DNA from: DATCYZ01 sp036526195
GTDB lineage: Bacteria > Pseudomonadota > Gammaproteobacteria > Burkholderiales > SG8-39
Direction: 5' to 3'
Assembly: GCA_036526195.1 (NCBI GenBank)
Contig: DATCYZ010000100.1
Location: forward strand, 1-40,863
Length of the DNA stretch: 40,863 nt
Under the pieces are notes generated by a model. That model was not told the origin of the DNA. It made no database searches and was given only the letters and a program-made list of their open reading frames with translations. Of the stretch, positions 31,458 through 38,538 are shown piece after piece (the stretch's first letter is position 1; the number at the start of each line of letters is the position of its first letter). The translations under genes and the position numbers were made by a program.

Positions 31458-32474
31458 ATGAAGGTCTATTACGACAAGGACGCGGATCTTTCGCTGATCA
31501 AGGGCCGCAAGGTCGCGATTCTCGGCTACGGCTCGCAGGGGCACGCGCACGCGCTCAACCTGCATGAGTCCGGCGTGAAGGTCACCGTCGGCTTGCGCAA
31601 GGACGGCCCGTCCTGGGCCAAGGCGAAGAAGGCCGGGCTCAAGGTGGCGGAAGTCGGCGAGGCGGTGAAGGGCGCCGACATCGTGATGATGCTTCTGCCG
31701 GACGAGCACATCGGGGCGGTCTACCAGAACGACGTGGCACCGAACATCAAGAAGGGCGGGGCGCTTGCCTTCGCCCACGGCTTCAATATCCACTACGGCC
31801 AGGTGCAGCCGCGCGCCGACCTCGATGTCTGGATGGTCGCGCCCAAGGCCCCGGGCCACACGGTGCGCTCGACCTATGCGGGCGGCGGCGGCGTCCCCTG
31901 CCTGATCGCGGTGCACCGCAACCCGTCGAAGAAGGGGCGCGACATGGCGCTGTCCTACGCGGCGGCGATCGGCGGCGGCAAGGCCGGCGTGATCGAGACC
32001 TCCTTCAAGGAAGAGACCGAGACTGACCTGTTCGGCGAACAGGCGGTGCTCTGCGGCGGATGCGTCGAGCTGGTGAAGGCCGGATTCGACACGCTGGTCG
32101 AAGCGGGCTACGCGCCGGAGATGGCGTACTTCGAGTGCCTGCATGAACTCAAGCTGATCGTCGACCTGATGTACGAGGGCGGCATCGGCACGATGAACTA
32201 CTCGATCTCAAACAATGCAGAATACGGCGAGTACGTCACCGGCCCGAAGATCATCGATGCCGGCACGCGCGAGCGCATGCGCGAGGCGCTGCGGCGCATC
32301 CAGACCGGCGAGTACGCGAAGGATTTCGTGCTCGAGAGCCGCGCGGGCGCCCCGACGCTGCTCAGCCGTCGCCGCATGACTGCCGAGGAGCCGATCGAGG
32401 TGGTGGGCGCACGGCTGCGCGAAATGATGCCGTGGATCCGCAAGAACCGCCTGGTCGACACGAGCAAGAACTAG
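31458..32474 (+). CDS. ilvC: Ketol-acid reductoisomerase (class I)
   Basis: A 338-residue enzyme converting acetolactate to dihydroxyisovalerate with NADPH and Mg2+. The nucleotide motif is GYGSQGHAHALNLHESG, and the knotted C-terminal domain has ETDLFGEQAVLCGG and the acidic metal ligands. ATG 31458 is supported by GGGGAGA seven bases upstream; a longer frame from ilvH is a shadow. The length of 338 marks the short class I form. It completes an ilvI-ilvH-ilvC set. Confidence 0.97.
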   Translation: MKVYYDKDADLSLIKGRKVAILGYGSQGHAHALNLHESGVKVTVGLRKDGPSWAKAKKAGLKVAEVGEAVKGADIVMMLLPDEHIGAVYQNDVAPNIKKGGALAFAHGFNIHYGQVQPRADLDVWMVAPKAPGHTVRSTYAGGGGVPCLIAVHRNPSKKGRDMALSYAAAIGGGKAGVIETSFKEETETDLFGEQAVLCGGCVELVKAGFDTLVEAGYAPEMAYFECLHELKLIVDLMYEGGIGTMNYSISNNAEYGEYVTGPKIIDAGTRERMREALRRIQTGEYAKDFVLESRAGAPTLLSRRRMTAEEPIEVVGARLREMMPWIRKNRLVDTSKN

Positions 32475-32480
32475 CCTCCG

Positions 32481-32681
32481 ATGACGCGGCTCCTCGTCCT
32501 CGTCGCGCTCGGCGCGGCCCTCGCGGCCTGCGGCAACAAGACGCCCGAGTCCGAGGCTTCGCGCAAGCTCGGCGAGCAGCCGAAGGCGATGGTCGACAAG
32601 GCCGCCGCCGATGCGGCCAAGGCGCTCGAACAGGGCGCTGCACGCACCCGCGCCGCTGACGACAAGGCGGGCGGGAAGTAG
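32481..32681 (+). CDS. Small lipoprotein
   Basis: A 66-residue protein with a lipobox (VALGAALAAC, modified Cys at 17) after a short hydrophobic signal, followed by a helical, charged segment KAMVDKAAADAAKALEQGAARTR. It is therefore expected in the inner or outer membrane as a short anchored helix. It lies six bases after the ilvC stop and three bases before psd, so it is in the same transcript. I do not recognise a family; small lipoproteins of this sort often occur between ilvC and psd in betaproteobacteria. Confidence 0.75.
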   Translation: MTRLLVLVALGAALAACGNKTPESEASRKLGEQPKAMVDKAAADAAKALEQGAARTRAADDKAGGK

Positions 32682-32684
32682 GGC

Positions 32685-33344
32685 ATGGCGGAACCGTCCT
32701 ATCCGCATCCGCTGATCGCGCGCGAGGGCTGGTCGTTCCTCGCGATGGCGGTCGCGGCCGCGCTGCTGGTCGGCGGGCTTGCCGGCTGGGGCTGGTCGCT
32801 CCCGGTCTGGGCAGTGGCCCTGTTCGTGCTGCAGTTCTTTCGCGATCCGCCGCGCACGGTGCCCGAGGACCCGCGCGCCGTGGTGTCCCCGGCGGACGGC
32901 CGCATCGTCGTGGTGGGGAAGGCGCGCGACCCGTGGCTGGACCGCGATGCGCTCAAGGTGAGCGTGTTCATGAACGTGTTCAACGTGCACTCCAACCGCT
33001 CGCCGGTGGACGGCACGGTGCGCGAGCGCTGGTATCACCCAGGCGCTTTCGTCAATGCGGCGCTCGACAAGGCCTCGCTGGAGAACGAGCGCAACGCGCT
33101 GTGGATCCGCACGGCAAACGGCCACGACGTCACCTGCGTGCAGATCGCGGGCCTGGTGGCGCGGCGCATCCTCTGCTACGTCGAGGGCGGGGCTGAACTC
33201 GTGCGCGGGCAGCGCTTCGGCTTCATCCGCTTCGGCTCGCGCGTCGATCTCTACCTGCCGCTGGACGCCGAGGTCACGGCCGCGCTGGGCGAGAAGGTCT
33301 ACGCCGCGGAATCCGTCCTTGCGAGGCTACCGGGCAATGGCTGA
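32685..33344 (+). CDS. psd: Phosphatidylserine decarboxylase (short, archaeal-type form)
   Basis: A 219-residue pyruvoyl enzyme making phosphatidylethanolamine. Two hydrophobic helices lie in the N-terminal region (about 16-36 and 38-52), then VSPADGRIVVVG, VFMNVFNVHSNRSPVDG and the self-cleavage site Gly184-Ser185 in RFGSRVDLY. The short length and the RFGSRV site mark the archaeal-type Psd rather than the E. coli form with LGST. It overlaps pssA by eight bases, so PE synthesis steps are translated together. Confidence 0.94.
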   Translation: MAEPSYPHPLIAREGWSFLAMAVAAALLVGGLAGWGWSLPVWAVALFVLQFFRDPPRTVPEDPRAVVSPADGRIVVVGKARDPWLDRDALKVSVFMNVFNVHSNRSPVDGTVRERWYHPGAFVNAALDKASLENERNALWIRTANGHDVTCVQIAGLVARRILCYVEGGAELVRGQRFGFIRFGSRVDLYLPLDAEVTAALGEKVYAAESVLARLPGNG

Positions 33345-34101
33345 GGAAGGACGCGAACCGGATCCGGTCCCGGCCCAGCCGGTGCCGCTGCGCCGGCGCG
33401 GCATCTACCTGCTGCCGAACCTGTTCACCACCGGCGTGCTGTTCGGCGGGTTCTACGCCATCGTGCAGGCGATGAACGGCCGCTACGAGGATGCGGCCAT
33501 TGCCATCTACATCGCGATGGTGCTCGACGGGCTCGACGGGCGCATCGCGCGCTGGACGCACACGCAAAGCGAGTTCGGCGCCGAGTACGACAGCCTCGCC
33601 GACATGGTGGCCTTCGGCGCGGCGCCGGCGCTGGTGGTCTACGAGTGGGCGATGAAGGATATGGGCAAGCTCGGCTGGATCGCCGCCTTCGTCTACTGCG
33701 CAGGCACCGCGCTGCGGCTCGCGCGCTTCAATACCAACATCGAAGTCGTGGACAAGCGCTATTTCCAGGGCCTGCCCTGTCCGTCGGCGGGCGCACTGGT
33801 GGCCGGCCTGGTCTGGGTCGCGAGCGATTTCGGGCTGTCGCTGGGCAGCGGGCTTGCCGCATTCGCCTGGGCCCTCACCATGTTCGCCGGCATCTCCATG
33901 GTGTCGAACATGCCCTTCTACAGTTTCAAGGACATCAACTTCAAGAAGCGCGTGCCGTTCTGGGTGATCCTCGTGCTGGTCGCCGGCCTGGCCATCGTCG
34001 CCTGGCGCCCGCCGATGTTCCTGTTTCTTGCGGCGCTTTCCTTCGCGCTGTCCGGTTACGTGCTGTGGGCGCTCGGCCACCGCGTCCAGCGCAAGCTCTG
34101 A
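33337..34101 (+). CDS. pssA: Phosphatidylserine synthase
   Basis: A 254-residue CDP-alcohol phosphatidyltransferase. The signature DGLDGRIARWTHTQSEFGAE continuing YDSLAD gives the DGx2ARx8Gx3Dx3D pattern with its catalytic Asp residues. Several membrane helices follow. It makes phosphatidylserine from CDP-diacylglycerol and serine, the substrate of Psd. ATG 33337 overlaps the psd stop; the in-frame extension to 33055 is a shadow of psd. It ends 66 bases before nnrS. Confidence 0.95.
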   Translation: MAEEGREPDPVPAQPVPLRRRGIYLLPNLFTTGVLFGGFYAIVQAMNGRYEDAAIAIYIAMVLDGLDGRIARWTHTQSEFGAEYDSLADMVAFGAAPALVVYEWAMKDMGKLGWIAAFVYCAGTALRLARFNTNIEVVDKRYFQGLPCPSAGALVAGLVWVASDFGLSLGSGLAAFAWALTMFAGISMVSNMPFYSFKDINFKKRVPFWVILVLVAGLAIVAWRPPMFLFLAALSFALSGYVLWALGHRVQRKL

Positions 34102-34120
34102 GGCGGGCGCCGGTTCCGTC

Positions 34121-34134
34121 TTGATCCAGATCAG
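34121..34134 (+). promoter_or_regulatory. FNR/DNR-type box upstream of nnrS
   Basis: TTGATCCAGATCAG matches the FNR/CRP-class consensus TTGAT-N4-ATCAA at nine of ten positions. Its centre lies 40 bases before the nnrS ATG; a possible -10 TAGTCT is at 34156-34161. For an activator bound near -41 the transcript would start at about the ATG, giving a leaderless message. NnrS genes are commonly under NO- or oxygen-responsive FNR-family control, which supports the assignment. Confidence 0.7.
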
Positions 34135-34167
34135 GCGCGCGCCGCGGGGCCTGCGCTAGTCTGGGTC

Positions 34168-35352
34168 ATGCTTCAGGTGACAGAGCTGCAGCGCGCCGCG
34201 CCGCATGACGGTTTCGCGCTGTTCCGGCTCGGCTTTCGACCCTTCTACCTGCTCGCCGCGCTTTATGCGGCGCTCGCCATCCCGATCTGGCTGCACGCCC
34301 TGCGGGGCGGCGCATGGCATGGCGCCGTGGCGCCGCTGGCCTGGCACCAGCACGAGATGGTGTTCGGTTTCGCGCTCGCGGTGATCGCCGGCTTTCTGCT
34401 CACTGCCGGGCGGGTCTGGACCGGCCGGCACACGCCCGAGGGCATCACGCTTGCGCTGATCGCCCTGCACTGGCTGGCGGCGCGCATTCTGCTTCTCGTG
34501 GGGACGCCGCTTGCCGCCGGACTGGTCGACGGCGCGTTTCCATTCTTGCTGGCGGCGGTCATGGCCCGGCCGTTGATCGCAGCGGGCAGCACGCGCAATT
34601 ATTTCGTGCCGGTGCTGCTGGCCGGACTCGGTGCGGCCAATGTGCTCTTCCACCTCGAGCAGGCGCAGCGCCTCGACATTCCGGGCGGCCTGCCGATGCG
34701 CGCAGCGCTCTTCCTCGTGCTGTTCCTGGTGGTGGTCATGGCGGGGCGGGTGATCCCGGCTTTCACCGCGAGCGCACTGCCGCAGGCGGGCGTTCGGCGC
34801 CAGCCGCGCCTGGATCTCGTCGCCCTGGCATTCACCTTCGCCGCGTTCTCGATGGCGGCGGTCGAAGCGCCGGCCTTTCTGCTCGCGCCGGTCGCGTTCG
34901 CGACCGCGCTGCTGCAGGTGTGGCGCCAGGCGGCCTGGAAGCCGCTGGCGAGCGCAGGCCGCCCGATCCTGTGGATCCTGCATGTTTCGCACGCATGGAT
35001 TCCACTGTCCTGCGCGTTGCTTGCCGCGGCGTCGATGGGCTGGGTGGCGCAATCGGTGGCGATGCACGCACTTGGCGTCGGCGTGATCGGCGGCATGGTG
35101 ATCGGCATGATCACGCGAACCGCGCTCGGCCATACCGGTCGCGCGCTGGTGGCGGGGCGGGCGGAGACCGCCTGCTTCGTGCTGGTGCACGGCGCTGCGC
35201 TGCTGCGCGTGCTTGCGGGCCTGCTCCCTGCAGACGCAGCCTGGCCGATGATCCTGGGTGCCGCGGCGCTCTGGTCCGCGGCGTTTCTTCTGTACGTGCT
35301 GGCCTATGCGCCTCGCCTCGCGCGGCCCCGGGTGGATGGACGTCCAGGCTGA
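34168..35352 (+). CDS. nnrS: NnrS family heme-copper membrane protein
   Basis: A 394-residue integral membrane protein with about 12 helices. The N-terminus FALFRLGFRPFYLLAALYAAL and WHQHEMVFGFALAVIAGFLLTA are characteristic of NnrS, a heme- and copper-containing protein that relieves nitrosative stress in denitrifying or NO-exposed bacteria. Histidines in LAWHQHEM, HLEQAQR, LHVSHAW and HTGRALV are candidate ligands. An FNR-type box lies just upstream. There is no good ribosome site before ATG 34168. It is separate from pssA and from leuA. Confidence 0.92.
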   Translation: MLQVTELQRAAPHDGFALFRLGFRPFYLLAALYAALAIPIWLHALRGGAWHGAVAPLAWHQHEMVFGFALAVIAGFLLTAGRVWTGRHTPEGITLALIALHWLAARILLLVGTPLAAGLVDGAFPFLLAAVMARPLIAAGSTRNYFVPVLLAGLGAANVLFHLEQAQRLDIPGGLPMRAALFLVLFLVVVMAGRVIPAFTASALPQAGVRRQPRLDLVALAFTFAAFSMAAVEAPAFLLAPVAFATALLQVWRQAAWKPLASAGRPILWILHVSHAWIPLSCALLAAASMGWVAQSVAMHALGVGVIGGMVIGMITRTALGHTGRALVAGRAETACFVLVHGAALLRVLAGLLPADAAWPMILGAAALWSAAFLLYVLAYAPRLARPRVDGRPG

Positions 35353-35356
35353 TCGC

Positions 35357-35385
35357 TTGCAGGCGGGGCGGTCGCAGGCTATAGT
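35357..35385 (+). promoter_or_regulatory. Strong sigma-70 promoter of the leu leader-leuA unit
   Basis: A -35 TTGCAG (35357-35362) and -10 TATAGT (35380-35385) are separated by exactly 17 bases. Transcription would start near 35392, only one base before the ATG of the leader peptide (35393), so the leader would be translated from a leaderless or near-leaderless message. Confidence 0.6.
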
Positions 35386-35392
35386 CCACGCC

Positions 35393-35479
35393 ATGAACCC
35401 GGCGACCCCTTCACGCTGCGCTGTTCTCAACGCCCTGCCGCGCCTGCTGGCAGAGCGACTGCTGCGCCTCGCGCGCTAG
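35393..35479 (+). CDS. leuL: Leucine-rich leader peptide upstream of leuA
   Basis: A 28-codon open frame with seven Leu, five of them within the last 11 residues (LLAERLLRLAR at the C-terminus), ending 93 bases before leuA. This is the layout of a leu attenuation leader: when charged tRNA-Leu is short, ribosomes stall on these codons. The length equals the 28 residues of the E. coli leu leader, though the sequence differs. Leu codons are CTG and CTC. Competing stems are visible around the stop (CTGCT at 35459-35463 with AGCAG near 35478) but no terminator with a T-run, so control may act by translation or Rho. Evidence is composition and position only. Confidence 0.6.
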   Translation: MNPATPSRCAVLNALPRLLAERLLRLAR

Positions 35480-35572
35480 CAGACCATCCCCCACAATTCG
35501 AACACCCTGACGTCGCAGCCTGCAAGGCCGCGGCAGACGAGCACACGTACGTATACCCACGAGGAGCGCACC

Positions 35573-37120
35573 ATGAGCCAGGACCGATTGATCATATTCG
35601 ACACCACCATGCGCGACGGCGAACAGAGCCCCGGCGCCTCGATGACCAAGGACGAGAAGCTGCGCATCGCCCGGGCCCTGGAGCGCATGCGGGTCGACGT
35701 GATCGAGGCGGGCTTCCCCGCCTCGTCGAATGGCGATTTCGAGGCGGTGCGCGCGGTGGCGAACACGATCAAGGATTCCATCGTCTGCGGCCTGTGCCGG
35801 GCGAACGACCGCGACATCCAGCGCGGCATCGACGCGCTCACCGGCGCGAAGGCCTGGCGCATCCACACCTTCATCGCCACCAGTGCGCTGCACATGGAGA
35901 AGAAGCTGCGCATGACCCCCGAGCAGGTGCTCGAGCAGACGCGCCTGTCGGTGCGCTACGCGCGCAATGCCTGTCCCGACGTGGAGTTCTCGCCCGAGGA
36001 CGGCAGCCGCTCGGATTTCGACTTCCTCTGCCGGGTGCTGGAAGCGGCGATCACCGAGGGCGCCACCACGATCAACATGCCCGACACCGTCGGGTACGCC
36101 GTGCCGCAGCAATTCGGCGAGTTCATCCGCAGGCTGCGCGAGAAGATCCCCAACTCCGACAAGGCCGTCTGGAGCGTGCATTGCCACAACGACCTCGGCA
36201 TGGCGGTGGCGAACTCGCTCGCGGCGGTGGAGATCGGCGGAGCGCGGCAGATCGAGTGCACGATCAACGGGCTGGGCGAGCGCGCCGGCAACACCTCGCT
36301 GGAGGAGGTGGTGATGGCCTTGCGCACGCGCCGCGACTATTTCAACCTCAGCACGGGCCTGGACACGACGCAGATCGTGCCCACCTCGCGCCTGGTGTCG
36401 CAGATCACCGGTTTCGTCGTGCAGCCGAACAAGGCCGTAGTCGGGGCGAATGCCTTCGCGCACGCCTCGGGCATCCACCAGGACGGCGTGCTGAAGGCGC
36501 GCGAAACCTACGAGATCATGACCGCGGAAGACGTCGGCTGGAGCGCCAACAAGATCGTCCTCGGCAAGCTTTCCGGGCGGAACGCCTTCAAGCAGCGCCT
36601 GAAGGAACTCGGCGTCGAGCTCGACAACGAGGACGGCTACAACAAGGCGTTCCAGCGCTTCAAGGACCTTGCCGACAAGAAGGCCGACATCTTCGATGAG
36701 GACCTGCTCGCGCTGGTGGCGCAGGAGGCCGGCGCCCTGAGCGACGAACGCTGGCGGCTGGTGCACCTCAGCCAGGGCAGCGGCATGGGCGAGCGCCCGC
36801 ACGCGGCGATCGTGATCGCCGATGAGAAGGGCGAGCAGCGCGCCGAGTCGCAGGGCGACGGACCGGTGGACGCGACCTTCAAGGCGATCGAGTCGCTCGC
36901 CGCAAGCGGCGCGGAACTGCTGCTGTACTCGGTGAATGCGGTGACCCAGGGCACCGAATCGCAGGGCGAAGTGACGGTGCGCCTCGCGCGCGGCGGACGC
37001 ATCGTCAACGGCGTGGGGGCCGACACCGACATCATCGTCGCCTCGGCGAAGGCCTACATCAGCGCGCTGAACAGGCTGGAGAGCAAGATGGAGAAGGTGA
37101 ATCCGCAGCATCAGGTTTGA
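35573..37120 (+). CDS. leuA: 2-Isopropylmalate synthase
   Basis: A 515-residue enzyme for the first committed step of leucine synthesis. Visible motifs are DTTMRDGEQSPGASM near the N-terminus, the metal-binding HCHNDLGMAVANSLAAVEIG and the INGLGERAGN turn. The C-terminal regulatory domain begins after about residue 390 and should bind leucine for feedback inhibition. ATG 35573 is preceded by GAGGAG (35561-35566). It is read from the leader-peptide promoter, and a hairpin follows the stop. Length is normal. Confidence 0.97.
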   Translation: MSQDRLIIFDTTMRDGEQSPGASMTKDEKLRIARALERMRVDVIEAGFPASSNGDFEAVRAVANTIKDSIVCGLCRANDRDIQRGIDALTGAKAWRIHTFIATSALHMEKKLRMTPEQVLEQTRLSVRYARNACPDVEFSPEDGSRSDFDFLCRVLEAAITEGATTINMPDTVGYAVPQQFGEFIRRLREKIPNSDKAVWSVHCHNDLGMAVANSLAAVEIGGARQIECTINGLGERAGNTSLEEVVMALRTRRDYFNLSTGLDTTQIVPTSRLVSQITGFVVQPNKAVVGANAFAHASGIHQDGVLKARETYEIMTAEDVGWSANKIVLGKLSGRNAFKQRLKELGVELDNEDGYNKAFQRFKDLADKKADIFDEDLLALVAQEAGALSDERWRLVHLSQGSGMGERPHAAIVIADEKGEQRAESQGDGPVDATFKAIESLAASGAELLLYSVNAVTQGTESQGEVTVRLARGGRIVNGVGADTDIIVASAKAYISALNRLESKMEKVNPQHQV

Positions 37121-37161
37121 CCCGGCGGAGCCTGGGCAAACCGGCTGGCAGGCTAGGAACA

Positions 37162-37182
37162 GGGGAAACCCATGGTTTCCCC
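37162..37182 (+). terminator. Hairpin terminator after leuA
   Basis: A perfect 9-bp stem GGGGAAACC / GGTTTCCCC with a 3-base loop (CAT), starting 42 bases after the leuA stop. The following sequence is CT-rich (CCGTTACCCCCTTCCTTTC) with no pure T-run. It can also serve the opposing DUF2069 gene, whose stop is at 37218. Confidence 0.6.
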
Positions 37183-37217
37183 CGTTACCCCCTTCCTTTC
37201 AATCGGGTGGTTGCGAC

Positions 37218-37577
37218 CTACGTTCGCTTCGGGCCTGTGCGGTGCGCGTAGGCCACGGCCGCGAAGAAGAACACCAGGCTGAGTGCGATCTCCGCGCCCG
37301 CGAGCGCCTGTGACAGGCCGCGCTCGCTCCAGGCGCGCATCACGCCTTCGACGAACCAGGCGAGGATCAGCATGCTGGCCCACTGGAAGGTGTAGCGCCG
37401 GCCGGCGAGAATGCCGGGCAGCGGCAGCGCAAGCGGCAGCGCCTTGAGCGCGAGCCAGGAGCCGCCCGGACGAATCGGCGCGAGCCAGAGTTCCCAGGCG
37501 AGGCACAGGACGAGCAGGGCCGCGAGGCTGGCCGCCGCGACCAGACGAAGGAGGTTCAATGAAGGATCTTGCGCCAC
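37218..37577 (-). CDS. DUF2069 membrane protein
   Basis: A 119-residue protein with about four membrane helices (LVAAASLAALLVLCLAWELW, LKALPLALPLPGILAG, YTFQWASMLILAWFVEGVM, IALSLVFFFAAVAYAHR). This is the DUF2069 pattern; the function is unknown. The start at GTG 37577 lies inside the first codons of the opposite SpeD-like gene; a TTG at 37559 is another in-frame option, and both leave the two 5' ends overlapping. It is a common neighbour of wrbA in betaproteobacteria. Confidence 0.85.
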   Translation of the reverse strand: MAQDPSLNLLRLVAAASLAALLVLCLAWELWLAPIRPGGSWLALKALPLALPLPGILAGRRYTFQWASMLILAWFVEGVMRAWSERGLSQALAGAEIALSLVFFFAAVAYAHRTGPKRT

Positions 37578-37918
37578 AGGTGTTCCGGCAACGTTTGCTG
37601 ATCGAAGCGTACTACGGGGCGGCCATGAGCCGTGAATCGCTCGAGGCCTTCATGAACGGGCTCGCCGCGCGGCTCGGATTGCGCGCCTATGGGGCGCCGG
37701 CGATTTTCTCCCCGGGCAGCGCCGCGAGCGGCCAGAACCAGGGATTCGATGCCTTCCTGCCGCTGGCCGACTCCGGCATCTCCGCCTACGTCTGGACCGG
37801 CGCGCGCTTCATCTCGGTGCTGCTCTACACCTGCAAGCCCTTCGATGCGCGGCTTGCCGTCGAGCACCTGCGTGCCACGCTGGAAGTCGCGGGCGAGGTC
37901 GAAAGCGCGGCGTTCTAG
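37559..37918 (+). CDS. SpeD-like (AdoMet decarboxylase-fold) protein
   Basis: A 119-residue protein with a strong AAGGAGGT ribosome site (37548-37555). Residues 71-92 (DSGISAYVWTGARFISV then LLYTC) align without gaps to the core of bacterial S-adenosylmethionine decarboxylase, ESHxSIHTWPE...TC: Ser72 matches the residue that becomes pyruvoyl and Cys92 the catalytic Cys, with the same 20-residue separation. The His five residues after the Ser, needed for self-processing, is Tyr77, and the His after the Ser is Gly73. A true AdoMet decarboxylase is therefore unlikely without proof; a changed specificity or a binding protein is possible. The assignment is by eye. Confidence 0.62.
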   Translation: MKDLAPQVFRQRLLIEAYYGAAMSRESLEAFMNGLAARLGLRAYGAPAIFSPGSAASGQNQGFDAFLPLADSGISAYVWTGARFISVLLYTCKPFDARLAVEHLRATLEVAGEVESAAF

Positions 37919-38514
37919 CCTGCCGGCGGCGATTGCAGAAGCCGCAGCGCGAGTTCCGCGAGCCTTCGCCCCTGCTCCACGGCGAGCTTGCGCTCTTCCG
38001 CGCTGAATTCCCCCGCGCCGCCGAAGTGGCTCGGGCCGTAAGGCGTGCCGCCGCCGCGCGTCGCGTTCAGTTCCGGCAGGGTGTACGGCAGCCCGACAAT
38101 CAGCATGCCGTGGTGCAGGAGCGGCAGCATCATGGACAGCAGCGTCGTTTCCTGCCCGCCATGCAGGCTTGCGGTGGAGGTGAACACGCATGCCGGTTTT
38201 CCGGCCAGTTTGCCGCGCTGCCACAGCAGCGAGGTGCCGTCGAGGAAGTACTTGAGCGGCGCGGCCATGTTGCCGAAGCGCGTCGGGCTGCCGAGCGCGA
38301 GCCCGGCGCAGGTTTCGAGGTCCTGGTGGGTCGCAAAGGGCGCGCCGTCGTCGGGCACCGGCGGCGCCGCCACCTGGGTCACCGGGGCGACTTTCGGCAC
38401 CGTGCGCAGGCGCGCCTGCGCGCCTGCGACGCGCTCGACCCCGTCGGCCACCAGCTCCGCCATGCGGCGAACGTCGCCGCCGGCGCTGTAGTAGAGAACG
38501 AGGATCTCGGCCAT
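37915..38514 (-). CDS. wrbA: NAD(P)H:quinone oxidoreductase, WrbA type
   Basis: A 199-residue flavodoxin-fold protein. The FMN phosphate loop is LVLYYSAGGDVRRMAELVADG, followed by LALGSPTRFGNMAAPLKYFLDG and the long C-terminal GGTPYGPSHFGG segment typical of WrbA, which reduces quinones by two electrons and limits oxidative stress. The stop codon shares its bases with the SpeD-like stop on the other strand. ATG 38514 begins MAEILVLYYS. It is divergent from yihY with a 24-base gap. Confidence 0.94.
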   Translation of the reverse strand: MAEILVLYYSAGGDVRRMAELVADGVERVAGAQARLRTVPKVAPVTQVAAPPVPDDGAPFATHQDLETCAGLALGSPTRFGNMAAPLKYFLDGTSLLWQRGKLAGKPACVFTSTASLHGGQETTLLSMMLPLLHHGMLIVGLPYTLPELNATRGGGTPYGPSHFGGAGEFSAEERKLAVEQGRRLAELALRLLQSPPAG

Positions 38515-38538
38515 GGCCCGGTATCATAGCGACATCCC

